Shown here piece by piece: positions 33,301 through 45,672 of a DNA stretch of 64,000 nucleotides; position 1 is the first letter of the stretch; every line of letters begins with the position of its first letter. The notes beneath the pieces are model-generated. The model was not told where the DNA came from and ran no database searches. It worked only from the letters and a program-made list of their open reading frames with translations. The translations under genes and the position numbers were made by a program. Source of the stretch: Hymenoscyphus infarciens (taxonomy: Eukaryota > Ascomycota > Leotiomycetes > Helotiales > Helotiaceae). The DNA lies in NCBI GenBank assembly GCA_001414345.1, contig LLCB01000238.1:1-64000 (forward strand), read 5' to 3'.

Positions 33301-34845
33301 CGCGGTATCGTTCTTCTTGGGGCTGGTTTCCGAATCGGTCATCTCATCGACCCTAACTAAGCCTTCCAGAACCCAATGCTTCATCGCATGGCTCTGTTCG
33401 GAGGCTTCGGAGAGAGTTTCGTTGACGTCCCAGCCTGCGGAATAGACGAGGGCGAATGGCAAATCCATGTGATCGATTTGTAGGCATCTGACTAATTGTT
33501 GCCAGAATTCCTTGGGTTCGCGTGATGAGGATATATATTGACTTAAAAGCAAGAGAAAAGCCATTCTTCGGTCTGTGATGACTTGTCTTGTTGTATCAAT
33601 GATGGGGTTATAACTTGTACCGAAATGTCAGTGAACTGCTTAACAAAAGAATGGTAGTGCCAACGAGAGAACTTACAATGCAATTTGGCCTTCTGTAATG
33701 AGAAGGGGAATAATAGAAACTGTATAATACGTCTCCTCTAGATAACCGTTTCGATTGATATAAAATCTCGCATCCTCAATAGCGAAAGAATCGCCACTTT
33801 CATATACTTTCGCAAATGGCTCCTCAAAATCGGCCGCTACTTCATCCCAAGCCTCTGCGAACGTCTTTCCCATGATACCAGGATGCTTTTGTCCCGTAAC
33901 ATGTACATAATGATCATTGTACATCATCGTCTTACTCGGACCCCAATATAAAGCAGCCGGACGAGGATCGCACATTACTAAATTGCACATACGCCGGAGT
34001 TCAAGGGACCAAGAACTCATCGGTCCCAATTCTGTTGATGCCCAATCGAAGTGTTGGAAAAACGCTACGTGACTTGAGACCTTCATACCCGGATGAGGTC
34101 GCGTGACATCAAAAGCACTAAGGGTTTCTGAATTCTTGATCGCGGGTGGGATCTGGAAATCTATCTCTTTCCCATGTGTCGTATCTCGTTGCGAGGGAAA
34201 AGTCAGAGTATCCTCCCGAACCATTCTGAATGCTGCCAATTGTTTTTCCAGGGTATTGTGAACTGCCGAAGGGCTAGGCCTCGAATGTCTTCTAGGTCGT
34301 TCTGCAGGTTTTAATTTCTGTCCCGAGCGGCCACGTTCCGTCGCAGCGAAAGAACGAGGAGGTTGAGTTGTCTCTTCTGGAAGACTTTCCACTTCTCCAA
34401 GTACTATTCTCCATCTATTTCGAACCGTCCTTGCCGTCCATCGCATCCCCCAGTGTATCGATGGAGGTAAATTTACCAGTTCTGGCTTCGACAACGCCCA
34501 ATCCAGCAATAAACGTGTTTGTGTCGAATCCGCGACCGAACTTTTATTTGCCTCCGCCCCAGTGCCCTGCGATACAGCCACCCCAACCACATCGAGCGTC
34601 TGCAAACTCGCATTCTGATATACCGGTATCGTTCTCGTGGTTGGGTGGCTTTTCAAATCGAGGACGAAAATGGGGCGTTCATCGCCATCGAGGCATTCGA
34701 CCAGCCCTATGGCGTCGAGTCCCACATTTCCGGAGGTGGAATGGCGGAGAGGATCGATGGCTTTGGTGGTGACTTGAGGCTCGGATTTGGATGTCTCGCC
34801 TGCTATGGTTTCGTAGACCTTTCCTTCCCTCCCTGTGCGACTCAT
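30367..34845 (-). CDS. Hybrid sensor histidine kinase (PAS/GAF-HisKA-HATPase-REC)
   Basis: Exons 34845-33677, 33613-32911, 32809-32674, 32553-32472, 32422-32386, 32334-32003 and 31933-30367 give 1341 residues, with every junction in phase. Order: disordered N-terminus; a PAS-like domain from about residue 260 (HFDWASTELGPMSSW, then YNDHYVHVTGQKHP); a GAF-like domain (about 400-625); a coiled linker; a second PAS domain (about 690-790); dimerisation helix with phospho-acceptor His-820 in MTSHEMRNPLSAI; ATPase with N box NLLTNAIKF, G1 DTGRGL and G2 GGNGLGL; and a receiver with VEDN, phospho-acceptor Asp in VILMDLEMPVMDG, TAN and KPF. All key residues are present, so it should be an active His-to-Asp phosphorelay kinase feeding an HPt protein. 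No membrane segment is seen, so it is probably cytosolic. Its stimulus is unknown. Confidence 0.93.
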
Positions 34846-36607
34846 CTTCGCAGATAAAAGTGTTGGGCTTGTAAAGCCCGCTGCCAGCTGAAAGTCGCCG
34901 GTATTTCGAGGATGTGGTGACGTCGTACTCGCAAAACGGACAAGAAACCCGCAGAAAGGGAGGAAAACTAAATAGGAACAGTAGAGTTCTATCGTGTACC
35001 ATACACCTCAAAGCGCCCTCTTTCCTTGCAAGACCCGTGAGAAATTGTCGTTGAGGGGAAAGGAAGGAAAGGGAAAAGAAGTGAAGGGTGAACGCGAGCC
35101 AAAGGCTGAAATCATCTAGTGACCCGAAGACTTTCCAAGCTGGAGGCGAAGGATAGTTAGATAACTAGACCAGACCGGCGACGGCAGCGTCTTCGGCACA
35201 AAAATGGGGGGAAACAGGAAACACTGGCTACACAAACCATTTGAGCAATTGTCCATGGCATGGCATGGCATGGAATGGCATGCAGCATGGCATAACATAA
35301 CATGACATGACATGGCATAACAGAACTGGCATTTGCGCCAAATCCCATCATGGGAAAGACGGGATTCAATTCTGTTTTACCATCTCTGCTGCTGGCTGGG
35401 AATCCCCCGAAGCGGCCAACTAACGACTCGACTAGCTTGGGGCCATTCTCGGGGAATTTGGAGAGATGAGATGGGATGGCATCGCATTGCATTGCATCTA
35501 GGAGCAAAAGACGAGTCGCGGACGGCATTCAGATCGCAATGTGTTCTGCGGGAAGAGCCTCTCCACCTCACGAGCAATTGAATCCCCGGCCACCTTGTCT
35601 ATGTGGGAGTGGAACCCCGTTAACGTTGGGTACAATAGTGTACCTAGGCCAAGGAGTCAATTCTCCTGATCCATTAACAGCATATAAAGAAGAAAGGGAG
35701 AAAAAGACGCCGGAATGTTGATATAGGATGCAAAAGAAGACATGAAGTTAGAAGAAGAGGTTGGAGATTTGCATTTGGTGGCGGGTTTCTGGAAGGGGCT
35801 CGCCAGAACTTTCTTCGCCCCGTGACAAGTCTACCCCTGCCATATATTACCTATCCCATACCCCGCTTACTTTTGGTATAAAGTCAGTTGATAGATGAAA
35901 CTATCTAATAAATAAAAGTGACGATGACGATGAAGGAAAGGGAGGAGATCCAAAGTCCACCAACTGCAAAGTCGGAAAGTCTAGGTCGCCACGTGACAAA
36001 TACCCCTGAACGATGGAGAGTAAAAGCGGCAGGAAAGATTGCCTCATCCCAACCTTCAAGTCCAATTTGCTATGCTATATCCGCAATCCTTTATTTCAAG
36101 CTTTTAGAGTCATTCCTTATTATTCCTCAGAAAGCAGTCTCACAAACCAGAAGTGTTCTAACGGGAGAGAGGGGAGGGAGGGAGTTGAGGGATGGTGGTT
36201 AATGATTTGATAGGGTATGGAAGCGAAGAATTACGATTGACAAGGTCGGTTCAGAGTATGGCTATTAAGATGGCATTTAAAGAGGTAGATTGTACGGATG
36301 ATAATCTTCGACGCGCGGAAGAGGAATTGGATTTGAATGCTCTGGGGTTTGAAGACATACGGGGCTGAATGTGGTAGAAGGGGAAGTTGAGGGAGCTGAG
36401 GAAGGGTAGCTTGAGCAACTCGACCAACTCGACCACGATGTTGACTTACAGCTGATCCGACCGCGTTTGTGAATTCTCGAGTCTTTCAAGGCGCGGTCTC
36501 TTTCTCGACATACTTCAGGTTTCCTCTAATTTTTATTTCTTTGGCGCTTTTAACACCTCGGTGTGCTATAATACAATTCGCTCTCTCTTCTAAACTCAAC
36601 TGCTCAG
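34846..36607. other. 1.8-kb intergenic region with microsatellites
   Basis: Holds the histidine kinase promoter and the 3' flank of BNA4. Open frames at 35157-35528 and 35918-36202 have low-complexity or shadow character. Apart from the pentanucleotide repeat listed separately, nothing is supported. Confidence 0.5.
35253..35322. repeat. Pentanucleotide (CATGG) microsatellite
   Basis: Runs of CATGGCATGGCATGG degrade into CATAA and CATGA units over about 70 bp. A related run of TTGCA/ATCGC units lies at about 35478-35499. A length polymorphism is expected. Confidence 0.85.
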
Positions 36608-38516
36608 CTACCTAGGCAGCCGGAATAATCCCCTCGTCCGATACAATGCCAATCCAGCGCCCAAAACGAAAGGACTAGAAACCAATCCAACCAATCCAAT
36701 CGCAATCAACTTCCCCTGTCGTTCACTCTTCCGAATAACCTCACTATATCTCTCATTTCCGAAACTGACTCGCGAATACTTTGTTTGCCATCCCAAACTT
36801 GGAACATGAACACTCAATGTTTCCTCCAACCATTTCCGCGCCGCATAAAGGGGAGAAACGACGGAAGCTCGCATCTCAACATAATTTTCGAGAGCAAGGT
36901 CGTTGATGACATGTGCATCTGCTTTTCGATATTCCGAGTATTCATCAAGAGCCTGGCGACGTGAGGAGTGTTTATCGAAGAAAGAGAAGAGAATTCGGAT
37001 ATCTTCGAGGCCAGCATTCATTCCTTGTCCGTAGAAGGGGACCATAGCGTGAGCAGCATCACCGACAATTACCACGGAATCGGTGAAGTGATGAGGTTGG
37101 CATTTGATGTTTATCAGTGGTAGATGTGGGTTCTCATTGAATGATGATATCAGGTTTGCTGGTTTGATGAGTGTTGTTACTCCTGGGAAGTTGTCGTCGA
37201 AGAATTTTGGGACTTGAGTGGGATTTGCTTCTAGTCTGTCAAAATTCGAAGAGGGCATGAAAAGTGTGCAGGTAAATGACCCGTCCTGTAAATTTGTTAG
37301 AAAATAAGCTTAAATTTAACGGCTTACTTACAAAGCTTGGGATAGCAATGAACATGAAATCCTTCCCCGGCCAAATATGTAAATGATTTGCCGAAATCGC
37401 GAATCTCGAATCATCCTTCTCCCCGGCTGCCACTTCTTGAGCAGGAACTTGGAACTCACACCATAAAGTATCGATATACTCTTGCTGATAATCCATCCTA
37501 GAATATTTCATCATGTGATATCTCGCTGCAGAATGCGCTCCATCCGCTCCAATCATCAGGTCGAAATCAATTTCGATTTCGCGGTTACGACCGGTATTAG
37601 GCATTGTCGTGCTGCCAATAACTTCAAACCAGGCTTTGTGCTTTTTGAAATCGGCACCTGTCAGTTTGTGATCAAACATCAGTTTTACATTTGGCAGGGC
37701 GTCGAGTTCGTCGAGGAGAGCGGCATTTAGTCCACCTCGATCGACTGCGTAGATAGCCTGTAGAAGTTTTAGTAAAAGACATGAAGGAAAACGAAGATAA
37801 TCACCCTTCCGTGGACATCATACGCCTGTGATTGTTGGTATAGTTCCCCCGAATCCTTTTTGCCATGGATCATGCGGCCATACATAGGAATGGTCTCGCT
37901 GAAAATCTTGGTGAGAATTTCAGGTCTTCCAGATTGTCGCATGGCATTGATACCTCGCTCTGAAAGAGCCAGATTGATTGATTTGGTAAAGTTGAGTGGA
38001 ACGGTACTTGGATCCCGGAGATCTATTTGCGTGTCAGATCATGATTCATAAGCTTTTTTGTACAAGGAAGGCTATTTGGGAAATTTGTCAAGAAAACATA
38101 GGTGTTGCCTGAAGGGCAACTTTTGTTGGAGAGAAGAAACATGATAAAAACTGCCAGAATGTTCCGAGTGACCCGAGAAATGATGTCTCTTGAAAACATC
38201 ATCAGAGCGATTTCTCATTGCCTCTGTTTGCTCTCATCCGTAGATGTACCGTAGTCACTTTACGTAACTTCTCAATGACCTTGAAACTTGAGGAAAGATT
38301 TTTAAAGTAGAGAAAAGGTGAAGCAGAAAGGATCGAGGAACACAAAGTAGAAGGCAACACAATACATGAAGCAAAGGTTGTGTAATGCGACGTACCACTT
38401 CTCAACTCGTAAATCTCAACATCGTGACCTCGTTGTGCTGCATACAGAGCGGCTAAAGCTCCGACTGGACCGGCACCAATGACAACAGTCTTTTGTTTCT
38501 TGTTGTCTTGAGCCAT
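36608..38516 (-). CDS. BNA4: Kynurenine 3-monooxygenase
   Basis: Exons 38516-38396, 38022-37805, 37757-37332 and 37285-36608 give 480 residues. It is an FAD/NADPH enzyme hydroxylating L-kynurenine to 3-hydroxykynurenine in de novo NAD synthesis from tryptophan, normally at the outer mitochondrial membrane. Motifs: [20 protein letters not shown] (FAD fold), [19 protein letters not shown], the second FAD site [20 protein letters not shown], and a C-terminal hydrophobic anchor ([20 protein letters not shown]). Introns 2 and 3 are 47 and 46 nt, but intron 1 is 373 nt, unusual here. The start is divergent from MAP1, 353 bp away. Confidence 0.96.
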
Positions 38517-38869
38517 CTTAGAGGGGGGAAAAGTTTGAAAATGTGAGGTTTCAAAAAAAGTTTGTCAGGTCAAGAGAGAGAAGAACTTTGAATGAGTCTT
38601 CCCGTCTCTACTGTATGAGACTCGGACCCTCGGCCCGGTCGGCTTGCTTCACACTACTCGACACACACCGCTATGATTACTAGACTCACGCAAGCTCCGA
38701 AATCAATCCGCGCCCTTTACGTTGACCCCACCAAGGCCAAAAATTATCAGGCTACGCGGCTGTCTTTTTCAACACCACCAAATCTCCTCCGAGGACATCT
38801 TCAACAGTTCTCTCAGACCCAGGCTACTATTCAGATAGACGCCTATATCTACTCATATCTACCCTCATC
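38517..38869. promoter_or_regulatory. Shared BNA4 / MAP1 divergent promoter
   Basis: 353 bp between the two start codons. The MAP1-side half is occupied by an upstream open frame. No clear TATA box. Confidence 0.5.
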
Positions 38870-38873
38870 ATGA
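38673..38873 (+). promoter_or_regulatory. Upstream ORF overlapping the MAP1 start codon
   Basis: A 66-codon ATG frame whose TGA stop (38871-38873) overlaps the MAP1 ATG (38870-38872) as ATGA. It is in a different frame from MAP1. It could limit MAP1 translation and permit reinitiation, if the transcript starts upstream of 38673, which the sequence does not show. Confidence 0.45.
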
Positions 38874-40274
38874 CCTCTACCGAAACCCCTGCCGCAAAAA
38901 GGAAATGTTCTGGCAACGATTGCGACAAAGATGCGGGCACCTTACAATGTCCAACCTGTCTGAAGCTTGGAATGAAAGAGAGCTACTTTTGTTCCCAGGA
39001 TTGCTTCAAGAGAAACTGGGTATGTCTCCCTCTCCCTCGCCCCCATACCAATCCGCGCGCCAATCCCTTACTAACCTCCTCCAGTCCACACACAAGGCCG
39101 CCCATAAATCCCAAAGTAGCTTCCTCAGCAATATTTTTACTCCCAAAGTTGTTTCTGAACCTGATCCAGATACCGGCCTCTACAACCCCTTCCCCACCTT
39201 CCCATACACTGGCGCATTACGTCCCGTCTATCCTCTTTCCGAAAGACGTAAAGTGCCAAAGTCAATACCGCACCCCGAGTACTGGGATGATGGTTACCCT
39301 ACCAGCGAAAATACATTTGTTGGACGAACCAAGATTGAGATCCTAGACAAGACGAAGCAGGAAGGTATGCGAAAGGTCTGCCGGTTAGCAAGAGAAGTTT
39401 TGGATATTGCAGCGAGAGCTGCCGTACCAGGTGTCACAACCGATTACATCGACGAGATCGTTCACAAGGCTTGTTTGGAGAGAGAAGTAAAGTTACATGT
39501 CAATTCCTGGAATTTCCCTGCTGATAAACACAGTCCTACCCATCTCCCCTCAACTACGGCCATTTCCCAAAATCTGTCTGCACATCAGTGAACGAAGTCA
39601 TCTGCCACGGTATTCCCGATCAACGAGTTTTAGTAGATGGAGATATTCTCAACATCGATGTGACATTATACCACGGTGGATTCCATGGAGATCTAAACGA
39701 AACATACTACATCGGAGACAAAGCAAAGGCAGATCCAGATGCAGTCCGAGTCGTAGAGGCCGCTCGAGAATCATTAGATTTGGCGATTAAGCTCGTGAAA
39801 CCTGGTGGATTATTCCGAGAGTATGGAAATGTCATTGAAAAGCATGCGAAATCGAAAAAGTGTAGTGTCATCCGAACATACTGTGGTCACGGCATCAATA
39901 GCATGTTCCATTGCTCACCAAGTATTCCACATTATGCGAAGAACAAAGCCGTGGGAGCAGCAAAGGAGGGAATGTGCTTTACTATCGAGCCTATGATTGC
40001 TTTAGGGACTTATAGGGACAAGACGTGGCCGGACGACTGGACCAGTGTTACTCAAGATGGAAAGATGACTGCGCAATTTGGTGAGTGCCCTGATTCGGTC
40101 AGTAGAGGTTGGAAGGAAACGTACTAACGATTTACAGAGCATACTCTGTTAGTTACTGCGGATGGAGTTGAGGTCTTGACAGCCCGATTCCCGGATTCGC
40201 CTGGTGGGCCTATTCCAATGCCTTCATTGGTAGAGAAGAAAGCTGAAGGGAAAATTGAAGAAGCTTCGTCATGA
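38870..40274 (+). CDS. MAP1: Methionine aminopeptidase type 1
   Basis: Exons 38870-39019, 39085-39486, 39534-40080 and 40138-40274 give 411 residues. It removes initiator Met from nascent proteins in the cytosol. The N-terminal zinc-finger region has paired cysteines (CSGNDC, LQCPTC, YFCSQDC), which binds ribosomes in this family. The catalytic domain shows [20 protein letters not shown] (two Asp ligands), TYCGHGI (His), FTIEPM (Glu) and FEHTLL (Glu, whose codon is split by the last intron). CHGIPD and [20 protein letters not shown] are also typical. All junctions are in phase. Confidence 0.97.
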
Positions 40275-40928
40275 TACATATGATCGCAGAAAAATAGATG
40301 AGATATGGGTGGGGAAATTAAAAAAAGATGCTGGTGTAATGCGGAAGATCCACCACCCGTTTTGATGTCTATATGGGGGAGGAGAAGCGATGTGTGACCT
40401 CTTCCTTTTTTCCCTTTCAGATGAGTATGAACTAGTTTGGGGCTTGAAGGAAACGTGGTCACCGCCATGGTATCCATACTGTTCAGCCTGTATGGGTTCG
40501 TTTCATTTGCATGCCAATGGTGGATATATGGATAAGTATATGACGAATTACTAATTCGGAATTCGTTCATCCTAACTCGAACTCCGGTTTGATATCCCGT
40601 ACGGAGTTTTCATCCTACCAAACCACATGAGTCGTTGAAATAACCTCAATTAACTTTTCTCAATATCTGTGGATTTTCCATCTCCCATCCCACTAATCCG
40701 GGGTTGTATTTCCTAATGTGGTTTTTTGCTGGGGGGATGAATGGCTAATGCAGATGCATGAACTAGCTTGAGTCTGGTTCGAGTCCGTTTATCGGGATGG
40801 GGAGCGGTGCAGGTTCATGAGTCAGAGATATTTTTGTTTCTTTTGGGTTTTTTATATTCAGAGAGGAACTTCTGGGTTATTGTTATTGTTCCATCATTCT
40901 TATCACTTGAGGCACAGGACGAAGAGGA
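40275..40928. other. Intergenic, MFS gene promoter
   Basis: No gene supported. A long frame overlapping 40768-41388 in another phase is a shadow of the MFS first exon and intron. Confidence 0.5.
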
Positions 40929-42909
40929 ATGGCGAACTCAATTGAACTTGAACCTTCGCCAGCCCCCACTCTTCAGCCTGTTGGTTCGCATCCACGTCAT
41001 TCTCACCTCCGTCCTTTACACGAGTCTGTATCTCGTAAATCTGCTTCTGCTTCAGCTTCAGCTTCTGCGGCCAAGGTACAAGGACAGCCTGGGCCGGATG
41101 TTGAAGCGGATGGGGGTTTACATGTCACTGAGACTGCGTCGAGGGCTGATTACACGTTTCCTGAGGTTCGTCTTCTTTCTTGTCTCTTCCCTAGTTAACC
41201 TTTCACATTTATTTTGTATCCTGATCTTATTCCCAATCCTCAACACATCTGATTCCTCGTCGTTCTTCTCATGCGAATCGAAACGCGTAAAACTGGAAAG
41301 AGAAAAACTGACAAAATGTAGGGAGGAACAAGAGCATGGTCGGTTATCTTTGGGAGTTTCTTCATTATCTCGGGCACTTTTGGGTTGATTAGTAGTGTGG
41401 GACTGTTTCAGAGTTATTGGCAGGAGAATCAACTTAAGGCGTATACTGGACGGGATGTTGGATGGATTGCTGCTGTTAATGGTATGTTCTCTTTTCTCTC
41501 TTTCTCTCTTTTCGCGTGTGATTTTTAGCCTTTTTGGGGTTAGATGTTGGTGGGCATTTTTGAGATTAAACGGCATCCTCTTCCCATTTCAACATGAAGG
41601 AGAGGTTTAATTTTCAAAATCGATATTGATAATGAAATAGTCTTCCTCAATCTCTTCCTAGGGGTCCAAATAGGACCTCTTTTCGATAGCTATGGACCGA
41701 GATATCTTCTCCTTTTTGGGAGTATAGCATATGTTATCTCTCTCTTTCTCCTCGCCGAATGCACGAAATACTGGCATTTCATGCTCGTCTATGGGGTCCT
41801 GGGCGGGGTCTCTGGGGCTTGTCTTACTACCACCGCTCTTGCAGTTGTGGCTCACTGGTTTGAACGTCGTCGTGGAGTGGCATCGGGAATCGCATTTGTG
41901 GGCTCGAGTATTGGTGGTATTTTGTTTCCGTTGGTGCTTAAGGCGACACTGGGGAGGTATGGATGGAAGGTTGCTACTAGGGTTGTTGCTGGGATTGTGG
42001 CGGGCGAGATGGTTGTTGGGAATTTGTGTATTAGGGGACGCTTGCCGAGGAAGAGGGGTGGAGGGGCGGTGGATTTGAAGTGTTTTTTGGATGCTAGGTT
42101 TGGGTGGGCGACCGTTGGGATTGCTTGTTAGTTTCTCTTTCCCCATTCCTTTCTTCGTCTATTTCTTCTTCTTGAGTTTGTTGATTTTGACATGAAGCAT
42201 TAACCCCATCACAGGTTTCGAATTCGTCCTCTTCGGTGCCCTAGGTCTTCTTCCCACCTACAGTCTCTCCCGCGGATTCTCCCCCCAGACAGCATTCAAC
42301 ATCATTGCCATCCTCAACGCCGGATCCGCATTTGGACGTTCCTTTTCCGGGTGGATATCTGATAAAATGGGGCGTTACAATACCATGATTGTTACCCTCA
42401 TCCTCTCCCTCTTAACGATACTGGTATTGTGGTTACCGGTCGAGAGAGATAGCATTGTGCAGTTTTATATCTTTGCACCGCTTTTTGGATTCGGGAGTGG
42501 GAGTATTATATCTATGGCACCGGTTTGTCTTGGGCAGCTTTGTGGGGCGGATAAGTATGGGGCTTATTATGGGACTAGCTATTCTGTTGTTGCTTTTGCG
42601 TGAGTTTTTACTTTTCATTGGTCTCCCCTTATCCCCTAACCCAGGACTCTTTCTGGTTTTCGCCGTCTTTTCATTTATGGTAGACTTGTGCCATTGCCAC
42701 CGGAATAGAAATAGGAAAAAGAAGACGAAAGCTGACTCGACGGTAGAACGATGATCTGTATCCCAGTAGGCGGTGAACTTCTTCCTAAAATTGGACCTAC
42801 CGCTTTCGTGGCTTTCTTCGCGGGGGTTATGGTTATGGGTCTCGGCAGCTTTTTGATGGCTAGGTGGGCTTGTTTGGAGTATAAGTGGAAGTGGAATGTT
42901 AAGATATGA
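40929..42909 (+). CDS. MFS transporter, monocarboxylate-porter type
   Basis: Exons 40929-41165, 41322-41481, 41641-42126, 42215-42599 and 42747-42909 give 476 residues. After an 80-residue cytosolic N-terminus with a Ser-Ala run come 12 predicted membrane helices. Family features: AWSVIFGSFFIISGTFGLIS in helix 1, GPLFDSYGPRYLL, AHWFERRRGVASGIAFVGSS (loop before helix 5) and GRSFSGWISDKMGRYNTM in the second half. This fits fungal monocarboxylate transporter-like proteins of the major facilitator superfamily; the substrate is unknown and riboflavin or carboxylates are both possible. Intron 1 has a weak GTTCGT donor and is 156 nt, but phase and helix continuity support it. Confidence 0.88.
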
Positions 42910-42988
42910 AGTAAGAGGATAATTTGGAAAGATTTGACGATGATAGATGAGCAAAATGCTCGGAATATTAAAGGCGACACGAATCTAA

Positions 42989-43264
42989 TTATTCGAGCCT
43001 TATGGGATAATCCAATTCATTTTCCCAGTCTCGGTTGAATAGTTGAGGAAGTAGAGCAGGGGTACTTTGCTCTTGACCAGTTACGAATTCCGGCCTGCCC
43101 TCACCCCTTGGTGGGGGGCTAGATGCTTCGATATTGGGGAAGGAAGCGGTGGTGAGAGAATTGTGATGTTGGGTTGTTTCTGGTGTTGCTGACTCTGGTG
43201 AGGATATCGGAACATGTTGATTTCTTTTCAAAGATTTTCGAAACCCACTACTTTCTATTTGCAT
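42989..43264 (-). CDS. Possible small hypothetical protein
   Basis: 91 residues from ATG 43264. Polar and Pro/Ser-rich, without motifs. Weak: it could be chance or a terminal exon. Confidence 0.25.
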   Translation of the reverse strand: MQIESSGFRKSLKRNQHVPISSPESATPETTQHHNSLTTASFPNIEASSPPPRGEGRPEFVTGQEQSTPALLPQLFNRDWENELDYPIRLE

Positions 43265-43805
43265 TCTCACTCATAGATTCTCTATTAAGCCACTATCATT
43301 CCCCCAGAGTCTTAAATTACTAAACCTCCTGCAGTAAATAGGCTTTTGTGAACTAGGATAGTTGTCAACAACAGGGCGTTGGGTGTTTGAAAGAAGTGAG
43401 AAAATACTAGCTAATAGATGTTACTGCGAGATTCTTTTTCCAGAAAGCAATCCTGGTATTTCATACTCATATACAGTATAGGTAAAGACTTAGACACGGC
43501 GCGTAACAAAACTTCGAGCTTCTCTGAGCACGTGGCTGTGTAACCTTGCTGTATCACGTGCCTACGCGTCTGCCTGGCGTGCCTGGTATACTTTACTCCG
43601 ATTGGAACTTCATCTTCGCCAGCAAACAAGCCTTCAACTTTCCAGCGTCAACACCAAAACAACTCCATCGAGGCACTTCCCTGTTCGTCCCTGGACATCT
43701 CAGGGGAACGATTCTTCGACTTCAGCCCACAACCCCATCTACAAGCTCGTCAACTCTCCGCCAATCATCCTCACTTTCGGAAGGCAAAGAGTTCAAGTCC
43801 CCAGC
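43265..43805. other. Intergenic
   Basis: No gene seen. Open frames near 43546-43805 on the plus strand are the leader of the next gene. Confidence 0.45.
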
Positions 43806-45672
43806 ATGGCGTCCAGCAACGCGACACTGCGTCTCTTCGACTTCCCTTTGGAGATCGTGGAAAAGATCTTTGACTTCTCAATCCGCGCACGAACGTTGAA
43901 GCGTGCTATGAGATTGAGACTCGTGAGCAGTGAGTGATGTTGGTCTTCACCTTTCATCCTAGCAACACTGACGTTATATTCCATCAGAGGAATTTTGTCA
44001 TCAAGCCAACGAAGCCATTTTCCGCTCTCGAATTCTTGAAAAGCTCGACAGATTCGCTACCGATTTTGACTGGACTGCATTCTGGTTTTTAGGGAAAAAC
44101 AGGAAGCATGGTCGGGATACCGCAATGTGCTCTTTTTTGCAAACGTTGTATGGAAATCCTCGAAACTTCCCGGAGGATGACCCCGCCTCGACTGGTTTTC
44201 AGATTCGCCGTGTCGCGCAGCGCATCTGCGAGCTCACCGGGGAATCAGACAGAGTTGTATTGGAATCCTACATGAGACGGCTTTGCTACGGTTGTCTCTA
44301 TTTCTACTTGATTTTCGGCCCTAAAGAAATCATCAGTGGAGTCCCTGATAGGGAGAAAGGGAAGAAGAGAATGGATGAACAATTCGATGGAATTGTTCTG
44401 GATGCAGCAGCTTATCTGAATCTTTTCCTTGTCGTCAAACAATTACTCGCTAATAATCAACTGCGCAATAGCGGTAGGGGAGTGGAAAGCCGTTTAAGAA
44501 TCGCTGCCTACTTTGGACATTACGATATTTTTCATTACCTTTTTTCAACTTGGGACACCGCAGATGACTACACGCTCCTGAAAGGGGATCTCATCGCAAC
44601 TTATCTTCGAATGGCAGCCCTTGGGGGTAGCTCTCGAGTGTTCAATTATCTATTGGGTCTGTTCACAACCACATCAGTCAAGAATGGAGCTCGTCTCATG
44701 GTGTGGGATCGGGTTCGAGCGAAATTCCAGACTGCGATGTGGAATGCCGTTAACCCGGAAGATTACCAGGGTGGGATAGAAAAGTTGACCTCTACTTTTA
44801 ACCTGGACCCTTTAGAGTTTCAAGGAGACTTTCATGTTCGCATCATCTGTGCCATTCGAAATCGCCGCCCGGAAATGCTCCGTTGCTCCCTCGATCAATT
44901 ATCTTCAGTCAGCAGCGTCGCTTTGATGACAGACCTTTCTAAGGCTCCTCGATTTGGTTTTGAAGAAGTCAGCAGTAAGAAGGCTCCGAACTTGCTGAAA
45001 CATGCCTTGCATCATTCACTTCTAAAGGCCTCAAGTAAAAGCGAAGCGGCCGTCAAACTTTTACTGGATCATGGTGCGGATCCAAACTGGTTTTCTGCAG
45101 CAGATACACCTTTGATGAGAGCCGTCAATGCAGGCTCCTATGGCATTGTACGTACGCTTGTTGGACACGGTGCTCACTTGGATTTTGGAACTCCTCCACC
45201 AATCGCTCTGGCAGTCAAGCAGGAGGAGATGGCAATTTTCCGATATTTACGCCTGAAGGGGGCAACGCTTGACACACCAGAAACCGGAGGATGGGCAATG
45301 GCCTTTGCCAGATCTTACGGATTGGATTCTATGATGGACGTGCTCGTGAGTGAAGGGTTGGAATCTTCAGCAGTACTTCATCGAGCTAGGCTGCCCAGAG
45401 AATGTACGGTGGATAAAAAAACCAGGTCTTCTGCTACCGGAGGCTACTTGTATGGCTTTAGTCGGTATGGTTTTGGCCTCTTCGATTACAACCCCAGAAG
45501 CAAACATCTAGGTCCTCCCTATCCTTCACCCCTTGAATGCTGGAGCGAGGCGAGGAATCCGATTCCGGCAGCTGAAGCTTCTAACGATTCTGCTGATTCC
45601 GATTCTGACGATTCTGGAGATTCTCAAGATTCCGAAGATTCGAACAGTTCTGGAGATTCAGAAGAAGAGTAA
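43806..45672 (+). CDS. F-box-like / ankyrin repeat protein
   Basis: Exons 43806-43929 and 43988-45672 (58-nt intron, donor GTGAGT) give 602 residues. The first 50 residues (LFDFPLEIVEKIFDFSIRA, RLRLVSKEFCHQAN) read as an F-box-like helix-loop motif, which would dock Skp1. Several ankyrin-like repeats follow at about residues 410-510 (AAVKLLLDHGADPNW, TPLMRAVNAGSYGIVRTLVG), with weaker ones earlier. The C-terminus is an acidic Ser/Asp tail of about 35 residues. F-box plus ankyrin proteins are common in filamentous fungi as putative ubiquitin-ligase adaptors. The substrate is unknown. Confidence 0.75.

Noticed and set aside
38202..38516. 104-codon readthrough of BNA4 exon 1
   Set aside because: The family sequence jumps cleanly to the exon at 38022; the remainder is intron.
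40768..41388. 206-codon plus-strand frame with hydrophobic stretches
   Set aside because: Out of phase with the MFS first exon and spanning its intron; hydrophobicity is a by-product of TC-rich DNA.
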